From Yamadazyma tenuis (taxonomy: Eukaryota > Ascomycota > Pichiomycetes > Serinales > Debaryomycetaceae), in the NCBI RefSeq assembly GCF_029203305.1, contig NC_089467.1, positions 558,001 through 622,000 of the forward strand: a stretch of DNA of 64,000 nucleotides, read 5' to 3'. The notes under the pieces were generated by a model. It was not told where the DNA came from, searched no databases, and was given only the letters and a program-made list of their open reading frames with translations. Both the position numbers and the translations under genes were made by a program. Below are positions 56,277 to 64,000 of this stretch, piece after piece (position 1 is the stretch's first letter; each line of letters begins with the position of its first letter).

Positions 56277-56579
56277 TTGACGAGTGTGTTGGATCGATTC
56301 CCTGTGAATTTTCGGTTTCGCCCTTTAATCGCGAAAATCAGAGGCTGCCTTACCCGGCCGCGACTCTGGATACTACATAGGGTTATAATTTCCTAAATGT
56401 TGGGTTCGTGTATTGTGGGTAATATATATCTCTAACAGTGCCGAATTTCCGACGCTCCTACACTACCCCAATATGGTGATAAGACACTAGATAATACTTA
56501 ATTAGGTGCTATGACACCAGTTACACTAGTTCACCCTAATTATCCGACTCAGGACAAATGCTCACTCTTGTCCGATGTC
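56277..56579. promoter_or_regulatory. CBR1 promoter and TPA1 3' region
   Basis: 303-bp gap. TTAATTAGGTG (56498-56508) and CACCCTAATTA (56532-56542) form a near-perfect inverted repeat just downstream of the TPA1 stop, and GGTG/CACC pairs lie inside it. CBR1 TATA-like sequence is not obvious; AATATATATC occurs near 56422. No gene seen. Confidence 0.45.
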
Positions 56580-58418
56580 CTATTCGTTATTTTCATTATC
56601 ATCCTCTTGTTCGTCCTCTTCCTCTTGTTTGACGTTCCACTGGCACGAGATGTCCCACCGCGACCCGTGTGCATTCACACTGACGTACTTGATGAACTTC
56701 AATACCGAAGGGTCTCTTACCATCAAGCATAAATGGTTCCAGGTGCACTGCTTAGAGTATAACACACTATCATCATTAGGGTCGCTGGGCTTGTAGATAG
56801 CGGGGTCATCGTCCTCGAAGTCGGACCCATCATTCTCCAACGCCATACACAACTCGTAGCCACCAAACTCTCCCAGGTCCCAGTTTTCGGGATTTGCAGC
56901 CGTTGGAGTGAGGCCCAAGGTCGCTTCTAGTAAAACATTTGATTCGCCAAGATGGGCCCTGGCAAGCTCTTTGTCGGTAGTGGTGGCAAGAATGAAGTCC
57001 TGGCCGGGCCTGAACCGCCGGGCCAACACCTGGTCACTGGTCAAAATCAAAGAAGTTAAGATCTTAACCCATTTGCGGAACACGATTGACTTGAGAAACT
57101 GGCACAATTGAACAATTTTGTGATCAGGCTCCAGAAGCGGGGTTTTCTGGAGAAGGCCGAAATTGGGCACCTCTTGGGGTCCTATTTTGTTGGAGAAGCG
57201 TATGGACAGTTCGGATAAATCAAAGTCGTCCTTACCGTCGATGTACATAAATCTCTGCTTGTGAGGAGGCACCGCGCACTTCCACGGGAACTGTATTTGT
57301 TTGGAGGTTTGTGGGGCAGGCAACTCGATCTCCGTCGTTCTTATGATCTTCTTCATCTCCTCGGCAAGATCCAGCTTCAAAAAGTTGGGGAGCTCCACAA
57401 GCGACTCATTTATAAACGACTTGTTGAGCAGAGTAATGGTGGACTTCTGGAGGTAGATAGGATTGACAAACTGACCCAAATACTCGAGTTCCGACGAGGT
57501 GAAGCCAAACTCCGTGAAGTCTTCATAGAGCTTTAGTTCTTCGCAAGGAAAGTCCACTCGGTGTGGTTTGGGGAAATCGAACTCTTGTAATTCCTTTGTT
57601 TGTAATTGCTGCAAAGTACTCTTGGACTCGGTTTCTTCTTGCTCACCAGGAATGTACCCATCTTCACCCGGCTGGGGAATATGAAACCACCCTTGGATAG
57701 ATAATCTGTGTCTATCCACCCTCACTTCTTCCACGTCGTGGAAAGAAAGTCCAGGTTGTACCGTGAAAAAAGCTATTTGATTGAATTGAGGAACCAATTT
57801 GGCGGAGTAGTCCGTGGACGGAACGTTGGGGACAATGGCTGGGAACAACCGCAAGGCCCCGCCGTACTTCTCCTTCCATTGTTTGTCGGGGTCGGGTAAG
57901 TATAGAATAAAACTCACTCTTCTTGACCCTATCACGTCATCATGGGTCAATAAGTGGCACCCGTTTCTATAAGTGTTCACCGACATATCGGTCTTGATCC
58001 CACTGAGTTTTCCAGATCCCGTGATAGTGGAGATGACGTCACGGAACTCCTGAGAGTAGATGGCTGCTCTTAGCTGATATAATGATGGTAACCGAGAAAG
58101 GTCATCCCAGTCTAATCCTGATAAATTGGCCAAGTCTCCGGACTGGTACACCTTGTAGATATCGGTTTCCTTCTTCGTGAAGGCGATTTCATTGAGCACC
58201 TCTTTGCGGACGTTTCTCAAGAGGGTGTCGTCCATTAGGGATTTAATGGTTCCCCATCGGTACGGCTCGCTGCGAGCGACCTCTTGTTTGAGTAGGTCTT
58301 GAAATGATGTCTGCCATACCTGTGGGTCGAAAAAGGAATGAATTTGTTCCTTGTTAAACGAGGTGTCAAGCTTCTTGGTATCAGCTTGGCTCTCGTCTTG
58401 TGCAATTCTTTTGCTCAT
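56580..58418 (-). CDS. TPA1: Prolyl 3,4-dihydroxylase Tpa1 (Ofd1 family)
   Basis: Fe(II)/2-oxoglutarate oxygenase that hydroxylates a proline of ribosomal protein uS12 (Rps23) and affects translation termination and mRNA poly(A) tail length. The 612-residue protein has an N-terminal catalytic double-stranded beta-helix. CHLLTHDDVIGSRRVSFILY gives Fe ligands His159 and Asp161. FHDVEEV gives His227, and Arg238 in VRVDRHRLSIQGWFH binds 2-oxoglutarate. The second, non-catalytic Ofd1/Tpa1 C-terminal domain follows (about 320-590). It ends in a strongly acidic tail (EEEDEQEDDNENNE). Length is close to the S. cerevisiae protein. Divergent from HOM3. Confidence 0.94.
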   Translation of the reverse strand: MSKRIAQDESQADTKKLDTSFNKEQIHSFFDPQVWQTSFQDLLKQEVARSEPYRWGTIKSLMDDTLLRNVRKEVLNEIAFTKKETDIYKVYQSGDLANLSGLDWDDLSRLPSLYQLRAAIYSQEFRDVISTITGSGKLSGIKTDMSVNTYRNGCHLLTHDDVIGSRRVSFILYLPDPDKQWKEKYGGALRLFPAIVPNVPSTDYSAKLVPQFNQIAFFTVQPGLSFHDVEEVRVDRHRLSIQGWFHIPQPGEDGYIPGEQEETESKSTLQQLQTKELQEFDFPKPHRVDFPCEELKLYEDFTEFGFTSSELEYLGQFVNPIYLQKSTITLLNKSFINESLVELPNFLKLDLAEEMKKIIRTTEIELPAPQTSKQIQFPWKCAVPPHKQRFMYIDGKDDFDLSELSIRFSNKIGPQEVPNFGLLQKTPLLEPDHKIVQLCQFLKSIVFRKWVKILTSLILTSDQVLARRFRPGQDFILATTTDKELARAHLGESNVLLEATLGLTPTAANPENWDLGEFGGYELCMALENDGSDFEDDDPAIYKPSDPNDDSVLYSKQCTWNHLCLMVRDPSVLKFIKYVSVNAHGSRWDISCQWNVKQEEEDEQEDDNENNE

Positions 58419-58524
58419 CTGTCTGGTGTTGGGCGATACCTGGATCTCTACTCAGGCCATCGCACCACCAAAAAGAAATGCGGGCGTGTGTGGCCCAGCT
58501 CCATTGGCGCGGTGTTGATTCCAA

Positions 58525-58531
58525 TGAGTCA
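58525..58531 (+). promoter_or_regulatory. Gcn4 box TGAGTCA upstream of HOM3
   Basis: A perfect TGASTCA site lies 65 bp before the HOM3 ATG in the 178-bp HOM3-TPA1 divergent promoter. General amino-acid control of aspartokinase is established in yeasts, so the site and target agree. Confidence 0.75.
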
Positions 58532-58596
58532 AGTAATTTTTCACGCCAACCTACTGAACAAGTGTTCGTGAAACCAGTTATCACCACCACATCACG

Positions 58597-60195
58597 ATGG
58601 GCTTGTCTCCTAAACTATCTCCGTCATCCTACAACTCTGTGCTCGACCTCCGCTCCGCCGGCAAAGCAGGGTGGATCATCCAGAAGTTCGGAGGTACCTC
58701 TGTGGGAAAGTTCCCCGAAAATATCGTTGACGATATCGTCAAGGTGACAAACACTACCAACCGGGTGGCCGTTGTGTGCTCAGCACGGTCATCATACACA
58801 AAGAGCGAGGGAACTACCTCTAGGCTTCTTCGGGCGGCTGACTTGGCCTCCGATAACGGAGATTTCCTTGAAATCCTCCAAACCATTGAAGACGACCACA
58901 CCGCCAATGCCGAACTCAAGATCAGTGACAAGACGCTACAGGCTCAGTTGGTGCAAGACACGCGGGAAGAGGTGAAAAAGGCCAAACAAATCTTGACGGC
59001 GTGTCAGGTGATTGGAGAAATCTCCAATAGAACCTTGGACTCGATCATGTCCATAGGTGAGAAGTTATCATGTCGGTTCATAGCGGCTTTGATGCAAGAT
59101 CGTGGCATTAACGGGGTATATATCGATCTATCTGAGATCATTCCGTTGGACTACGACTTCAACAACGGCTTTGATGACGCTTTCTATCGATTTTTATCAG
59201 ATGAATTGGGCAAAAAGGTGTTGGAGTTACCTGAAGATGCCATTCCCGTATTGACCGGATACTTTGGATGTGTGCCAGGTGGATTGTTGAACGGCGTGGG
59301 AAGAGGGTACACCGACTTGTGTGCGGCATTGGTGGCGGTGGGAGTCCGTGCTGATGAATTGCAGGTATGGAAGGAGGTTGATGGTATTTTCACAGCCGAT
59401 CCTCGAAAAGTCCCTAACGCCCGGTTATTGGACAGTATCACCCCCGAAGAGGCGGCTGAGTTGACATATTATGGATCTGAAGTTATTCACCCATTCACAA
59501 TGGAACAAGTGATCAAGGCCAAAATCCCCATCAGAATCAAGAACGTTGAGAACCCCACCGGTACCGGCACCATAATATTTCCAGATAACATCGGTAGACG
59601 AGGCGAGTCAACTCCTCCTCATCCACCTGTTGCTTACGAAACGTTGTCCAGCTCGTACATTAGCTCCAAAAGACGGTCTGCCACTGCCATTACTGCTAAA
59701 CAAGATATAGTGGTACTCAATATCCACTCCAACAAAAAGACATTGAGCCATGGGTTTTTGGCCCATATCTTCACCACTTTGGACAAGTACAAGTTGGTGG
59801 TAGACTTGATCTCGACATCGGAAGTGCATGTGTCGATGGCTTTGTTAATTCTGTCGGACCAAGAGAAGATGTTAAAAAGAGCCCTTGTGGAGTTGCGAAA
59901 AATGGGATCAGTAGATGTCACTAGAAATATGACTATTATTTCGTTGGTGGGCAAGCAGATGGTTAACTTCATTGGAATTGCCGGAAACATGTTTAAGGTG
60001 TTGGCCGATGAACAAATCAACATCGAGATGATCTCGCAAGGATCCAACGAAATTAACATATCTGCAGTTATAAACGAGGCCGATACTATCAGAGCATTAA
60101 AGTCGATCCACGCCAAGCTTTTGGAAGACAACCATGAATACCACAGCAATGAAAGTGCTGTGAACTTGAGGTTGGAGTCGTTAAAGCTTGAGTAG
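58597..60195 (+). CDS. HOM3: Aspartokinase
   Basis: Phosphorylates L-aspartate, the committed step to threonine, methionine and isoleucine. The 532-residue protein has the kinase domain from about residue 25. KFGGTSVGK (30-38) is the nucleotide-binding motif. SIGEKLSCRF, TGYFGCVPGGLLNGVGRGYTD and WKEVDGIFTADPR follow. Two C-terminal ACT modules span about 395-525, including NFIGIAGNMFKVLADE and NIEMISQGSNEINIS, where threonine feedback inhibition acts. The single CTG codon I noticed (LLI-CTG-SDQ, near residue 421) would be serine in a CUG-clade yeast. Convergent with GVP36 across 45 bp. Confidence 0.96.
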   Translation: MGLSPKLSPSSYNSVLDLRSAGKAGWIIQKFGGTSVGKFPENIVDDIVKVTNTTNRVAVVCSARSSYTKSEGTTSRLLRAADLASDNGDFLEILQTIEDDHTANAELKISDKTLQAQLVQDTREEVKKAKQILTACQVIGEISNRTLDSIMSIGEKLSCRFIAALMQDRGINGVYIDLSEIIPLDYDFNNGFDDAFYRFLSDELGKKVLELPEDAIPVLTGYFGCVPGGLLNGVGRGYTDLCAALVAVGVRADELQVWKEVDGIFTADPRKVPNARLLDSITPEEAAELTYYGSEVIHPFTMEQVIKAKIPIRIKNVENPTGTGTIIFPDNIGRRGESTPPHPPVAYETLSSSYISSKRRSATAITAKQDIVVLNIHSNKKTLSHGFLAHIFTTLDKYKLVVDLISTSEVHVSMALLILSDQEKMLKRALVELRKMGSVDVTRNMTIISLVGKQMVNFIGIAGNMFKVLADEQINIEMISQGSNEINISAVINEADTIRALKSIHAKLLEDNHEYHSNESAVNLRLESLKLE

Positions 60196-60240
60196 AAACA
60201 CTTGTATATAACACTATAGAAATAAAAATGAACATTTCAC

Positions 60241-61203
60241 CTAGATATCAAAATCTCCTGATTCTCTGCTACCGGAGCCCGAAGCCTTGGAGTTATCATC
60301 TATCAACGACTCAAAGTCGCCAACGATTCCTCCTAATAACTCGGTGGCCAACTTGTGGTAGGCCAACTGGGCTCTGATCAATTCCAAAAACTCTTCCAAT
60401 GGCCGGGCGTTTTCCAACACATTCTGCATTATACTTATGGCATCTTCAACGGTGTTGGCGAAATCATCTTCTGCATTCTCCATCACCACCCTTAACTGTG
60501 GCTCCTTGCTGGGATTGGTACAATTGGTTAAGCTGATTCGAGCCAAGTCGTAGCTAAGTCGTTTTTGCTCAACTTTCTTCTGAATGCTGTTGCTTTGAGA
60601 AATCAACAGTCTCAAAGTGGTAGTCAAAGGGTTGTTGAATTTGGCTTGAATCAATTGATCTTGCCCCAATCTGGCATTCCCAATCTTAGCCAAGTTGGAT
60701 GAGTACAAGTCCAATCCTTTAACCAATGGATCGTTCTGACTATCGGAAGAGGTCAATACCGAAGCATCGGTGGCACGTGCCAACGCATGGTACAAAGTTT
60801 TGGGGGTCTTGAACTCGCCTCTATCATCACTGATAAGCGCCGCCTGTGCTTCGGCTGGGGTGGTAGCCTTGGACAAGTTTTGGACACGTGTGGTGATGTT
60901 CTTGCTAAACTCTTGAAACGATTCCTGAACATTGGATGGATAATCGTAACTTTCACTCTCGTAGGTAGCGGTGATCTTAAGCACATTCTTGTACAACTTC
61001 TCGACGTTGTTACACTTGTTTGCCAAGTCAGTGTATTCAGATGGCAATTGACTGATTTCATCGACATTTACTCGTCCAATTCTTTCTTGTACTAACCGAG
61101 AAGTTCTCTGAGCAAAAGGAACCACCTCATTGTTAAATTCACTGGTGACCTTATCACTGAGGTTCTTGAGGTCCTTGGTGAAGTTGGTGAAATTAAAGGA
61201 CAT
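60241..61203 (-). CDS. GVP36: BAR-domain protein Gvp36
   Basis: Golgi/endosome-associated BAR protein linked to endocytosis, vacuole integrity and actin in S. cerevisiae. The 320-residue protein is almost entirely a helical BAR domain (about 1-295), starting MSFNFTNFTKDLKNLSDKVT, with the QRTSRLVQERIGRVNVDEIS block and the EDDFANTVEDAISIMQNVLE helix. A short Ser/Gly tail ends in GDFDI. The length fits Gvp36 (326 in S. cerevisiae). Confidence 0.93.
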   Translation of the reverse strand: MSFNFTNFTKDLKNLSDKVTSEFNNEVVPFAQRTSRLVQERIGRVNVDEISQLPSEYTDLANKCNNVEKLYKNVLKITATYESESYDYPSNVQESFQEFSKNITTRVQNLSKATTPAEAQAALISDDRGEFKTPKTLYHALARATDASVLTSSDSQNDPLVKGLDLYSSNLAKIGNARLGQDQLIQAKFNNPLTTTLRLLISQSNSIQKKVEQKRLSYDLARISLTNCTNPSKEPQLRVVMENAEDDFANTVEDAISIMQNVLENARPLEEFLELIRAQLAYHKLATELLGGIVGDFESLIDDNSKASGSGSRESGDFDI

Positions 61204-61326
61204 TCGTATCTGTGTTCGTCAGGAGGTTTTAAGAATTTAAAATGATCCGTCAGATTTTAGCGCGACATAGATTTGGATTAAACATATTAAAGGTACAGCC
61301 CACAAGAGATAATACACAAAAGGCCC

Positions 61327-62859
61327 TTAGAACTCCAATCCCTTGGCAAAAAAGTCGTCAACAGCAGCAGCAAATCGCTTCGCTCCCTCGATAACCTCGG
61401 CGTCGGTATTCAATGGCACAAATGTAAGTCTGTAGAAGTTCCCCCGCAGAGCACTGAACTCCTTGTCCACAGCCATGTTGAGTCCAGGTACCACAGACAC
61501 CCCGTATGCGGAGAATTTCCAGTTAAGGAGAGTGATCTTCTCACTGACGTCGGTCCCTTCTGGGAACTTCAACACCACTGAAACAAACATCCCTGCCTGA
61601 GGATCAATAACGTCGATCAAGCCCTTTTGATAGGCAGAAGCCTGAGTGAGCTCATGAAGTAATAAGTTTCTCCTGTGAATATAAGCCGATCTAAGCTTCA
61701 AGATCCACTGGAGCCAACCCTCAACTCCCCCGAACTTTTGGAACAAGACGTTTTGGAGCACTGTTTGAGCCACTCCCGAAGGAAACTTGGTGACAATGAC
61801 CGAATAAGCAGCAATAACATCGATGAGTCTCTTGTGGCCCACAATAAACCCGACTCTCAACCCAGGAGCGAAAAGCTTGGAGAAGGTCTCGATTCTCAAG
61901 ACTCTGGCAGAGGTATCAATTTCCAAGTAAGAAGGTGTCAAGTGGTCTTTGATATACTCATCCACCGTAAGAAACTCGTCCAAGCTCTGGGTACCTTCCG
62001 GCTGTTTAAAAGGAGGCAAGGTGAGGTATCCGTACGGATCATCTTCAATGATGATAAAGTCATATTTTTCAGCCAAAGCATAGATTTTCTTCCGGAACTC
62101 GAGAGACTGGGTTAACCCAGTGGGATTTTGCCCAGTGGGAATGGTGTACAATGCCTTGGGCTTTTTCAACCCAGGCTTTAAAGTCTCCCAGTTTTCCAAC
62201 AAATCGGTCAAGTATTCAAGATCGATACCTTCACTGTCAGAAGATACCTTCAACTTGATAGGCACTCCAGTTGCACCTGTCTCGCGGATCATCATTAAGG
62301 ACGGAGTGAAGGTGAACTCTTCCATCAACACCACATCATCTTTGTCCAAAACCAGGTCCATGCACTTTAAGATCCCATCACCGGCACCAGTGGTCAAGAT
62401 GGTAGACCAGTCAGAATGAGCAGGAGGATGAGTTCTGGTGATGAAATCTTTGGTGAACTCTAGCAATTGTTCCATTCCATTCCAGTGGGAGTATTGGAGT
62501 CCTTGGCGAATATCAATCAAGTTTTTGTCGGTACCAATTTTAGCGATCTCCACCTTTTTGGTAGACTCAGCTTGCACGTCTAACTTTTTCAAATCCTTGG
62601 ATAAAGCTTCCAACGACCCATTGGAATGGGTCAATTCAAACTGTTTCTGGAATGGATAGTCAGCCACACCCACAGAGATGGAATCGACCGGAAAAAACCC
62701 GACATTGGGCATACCTCCACTCATGTAGAGTGGTTCCTTGTGAGGAATATAACCATGGGGGGCCCCTTCGGTTAGGGCAGTGGCAAAGTGGATCTTTTTT
62801 CTACCGGCAGCTCTTTTGGAGATCAAGTGTTCCAACGAGTATTCGGAACTAACAGTCAT
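61327..62859 (-). CDS. ARO8: Aromatic amino-acid aminotransferase Aro8
   Basis: PLP-dependent transaminase for phenylalanine, tyrosine and tryptophan (and alpha-aminoadipate) with 2-oxo acids. The frame is open from a GTG at 63099, but the first ATG, 62859, gives 510 residues starting MTVSSEYSLEHLISKRA, just before the conserved region. Fold-type I motifs are present: ILTTGAGDGILKCMDLVLDK, YTIPTGQNPTGLTQSLEFRK, IIIEDDPYGYL and the Schiff-base lysine block IETFSKLFAPGLRVGFIVG. The length fits Aro8 (500). A TGACTCG at 63128-63134, one base off a Gcn4 box, lies upstream. Confidence 0.92.
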   Translation of the reverse strand: MTVSSEYSLEHLISKRAAGRKKIHFATALTEGAPHGYIPHKEPLYMSGGMPNVGFFPVDSISVGVADYPFQKQFELTHSNGSLEALSKDLKKLDVQAESTKKVEIAKIGTDKNLIDIRQGLQYSHWNGMEQLLEFTKDFITRTHPPAHSDWSTILTTGAGDGILKCMDLVLDKDDVVLMEEFTFTPSLMMIRETGATGVPIKLKVSSDSEGIDLEYLTDLLENWETLKPGLKKPKALYTIPTGQNPTGLTQSLEFRKKIYALAEKYDFIIIEDDPYGYLTLPPFKQPEGTQSLDEFLTVDEYIKDHLTPSYLEIDTSARVLRIETFSKLFAPGLRVGFIVGHKRLIDVIAAYSVIVTKFPSGVAQTVLQNVLFQKFGGVEGWLQWILKLRSAYIHRRNLLLHELTQASAYQKGLIDVIDPQAGMFVSVVLKFPEGTDVSEKITLLNWKFSAYGVSVVPGLNMAVDKEFSALRGNFYRLTFVPLNTDAEVIEGAKRFAAAVDDFFAKGLEF

Positions 62860-63221
62860 TTTAGAGTTGGTGAAATTGTGTGGTTTTTTTGCGGGATGGT
62901 TACGTTTTATACCCTGCTTGATTTCTAATCCATATACGGCTCTTATCTGTGCCACACTCGCAGGGGTTTTTTCCGACCGCACCGCGCACGACGAACACTT
63001 TTCCCACACTGTGGTTGTTAAACTGGGGCTTAGGGCGAGGGGAGATGGCGGTGAGGCGATGTGGGTGTCGACGAATCGGCCCCATCTACGGCTACTCACT
63101 CCCGCAACCTGGGACCATTTCAGTCCCTGACTCGTTGTCCACTACTTATTCCCGTCAATCTCCTATTATGCATTAAAAGTAACTATACGCGGTGACATTA
63201 TTCCCGATTGATCTGCACCCT
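62860..63221. promoter_or_regulatory. ARO8 promoter and TUB4 3' region
   Basis: 362-bp gap between two same-strand genes. It is GC-rich for this genome. The first 240 bp stay open in the ARO8 frame without an ATG. Besides the near-Gcn4 box at 63128-63134, no motif or RNA gene was recognised. Confidence 0.5.
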
Positions 63222-64000
63222 TCACATCATTTCATCCACTTCAAGCAAATCGTCCTCGAGAAACTCCATCGCCTGACACGCCTTATACTCGTCTATTACA
63301 CTCAACACATGTTCTTTACATTGGTTGAAGTTGTCTAGTACCCGTTCTCTCTCACTGTTCTTATCACCCACCGTATCGGCATCGATGTACGAGTTGATAA
63401 ACGCTCCCCTCTTGGCGAGAGCATCGTACTGTTGAAGAATCTTGATGAGAAACGGCACCATCGACGTGTTGTTTGAGATCAGAAGCCCGTTGAGGTTCTT
63501 ATGTTTGGAAGTGTGGGTACCGTACATAAAGGGAGATTTCTTCCCGTTCACAACGCTGATGGACGAGGGCGTCCACGGCACAAACTCGAGTCTTTTCAAG
63601 GCCTTGAGCTTCCCTTTCCTTATTTCGTCTTGGTTCAAGTCCGACCCAATTAAGTAGGTGAACATGGATATGTACTTCGGCTTGGTGGTACCGATCTTAT
63701 TCATCTTGTACTTGTCATCGAGTAATTCTAATATTAAGTCGTATTCGTTCATGTTAGATAAATGCGGTTTGGAAGATCCCAGATGGAAGGCAGAGAGGTC
63801 TGCAAATGGAGCGATGGATGCGGATAGGAACTTAAGTTCGGGAACCGGAATCAAGCTCGATAAGATGGATTCGTACGACGTGTACATGTAGCCGGGAAAC
63901 CGGATGGGGTTGGATATACTGGCAATCACATAGGAGATCAATTTGTTGGTGGTGTTGAAGGCATTATTGCTGTTTTCAAATTGAAGGTCTGACGTCTGGG
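63222..64000 (-). CDS. TUB4: Gamma-tubulin, C-terminal part (5' end beyond window)
   Basis: Microtubule nucleator of the spindle pole body. Only the C-terminal 259 codons lie in the window, and the frame continues past 64000; the TTG at 63941 is not a start. The segment NNAFNTTNKLISYVIASISN, then RFPGYMYTSYESILSSLIPV and LKFLSASIAPF, follows the gamma-tubulin pattern (LRYPGYMN, LIASLIPTP, FLMTGYTP). Later blocks include YISMFTYLIGSDLNQDEIRKG, LKALKRLEFVPWTPSSISVV and SGLLISN-like NGLLISNNTSM. An acidic C-terminus ends EDDLLEVDEMM. The sequence is quite diverged, as is usual for budding-yeast Tub4. Confidence 0.88.
   Translation of the reverse strand, partial: QTSDLQFENSNNAFNTTNKLISYVIASISNPIRFPGYMYTSYESILSSLIPVPELKFLSASIAPFADLSAFHLGSSKPHLSNMNEYDLILELLDDKYKMNKIGTTKPKYISMFTYLIGSDLNQDEIRKGKLKALKRLEFVPWTPSSISVVNGKKSPFMYGTHTSKHKNLNGLLISNNTSMVPFLIKILQQYDALAKRGAFINSYIDADTVGDKNSERERVLDNFNQCKEHVLSVIDEYKACQAMEFLEDDLLEVDEMM

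Noticed and set aside
59634..60149. 171-residue minus-strand frame
   Set aside because: Antisense to the ACT domains of HOM3.

Overview
The window looks like a chromosome segment of an ascomycete yeast. Nearly all genes are single-exon and densely packed on both strands, with AT-rich intergenic gaps that are often under 200 bp. The products are budding-yeast proteins such as AVO1, REX4, IRA2, BRX1, VPH2, SNT1, SPC1, LYS1, MAK11, CDC16, HSV2, PUF3, CBR1, TPA1, HOM3, GVP36, ARO8 and TUB4. A tuberin (TSC2) homologue and a Drosophila-type rhomboid argue against Saccharomyces itself. I found no in-frame CTG codon in LYS1. Together these fit a CUG-clade (Debaryomycetaceae/Metschnikowiaceae-type) yeast, where CTG is read as serine. 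That assignment is inference.

Layout. 1-6.7 kb: the 3'-truncated end of a PDK1/Pkh-type kinase gene is divergent from AVO1 (TORC2), followed by REX4. 6.8-16.5 kb: the giant Ras-GAP gene IRA2, then a 1.3 kb gene-poor gap and ATP19. 16.8-27.2 kb: BRX1, a rhomboid protease, mitoribosomal mL50, a CBS-PB1 protein, a cis-prenyltransferase, VPH2, an AlaX-type editing protein and MRPS9. 27.3-43 kb: SNT1, then SPC1 overlapping XKS1 (xylulokinase), an unknown mitochondrial-looking protein, LYS1, MAK11, CDC16, HSV2 and a Pet54-like protein. 43-64 kb: PUF3, a KpsF/GutQ-like SIS protein, TSC2, an amino-acid permease, a Vps62-like secreted protein, CBR1, TPA1, HOM3, GVP36, ARO8 and the C-terminal part of TUB4.

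Themes. Several genes act in nutrient and growth signalling: the Pkh-type kinase and AVO1 (both feed AGC kinases), IRA2 (Ras/PKA), TSC2 (Rheb/TORC1), and SNT1 (Set3 complex). Ribosome-assembly genes (REX4, BRX1, MAK11) each carry a PAC-type GATGAG element 29-44 bp before the start codon. The two recognised mitoribosomal genes carry AAAATTTT (RRPE-like) elements. HOM3 has a perfect Gcn4 box. I saw no tRNA, rRNA, transposon, LTR, CRISPR array or centromere.

Several long open frames begin at non-ATG codons. I placed those starts at the first ATG (IRA2, CBS-PB1, AlaX, MRPS9, CDC16, PUF3, SIS protein, Vps62-like, ARO8). I did not find a clear-cut undescribed system. The most unusual items are the 20-base SPC1/XKS1 same-strand overlap, the signal-dense gap upstream of ATP19 with a possible small secreted peptide, and the yeast KpsF-like isomerase.
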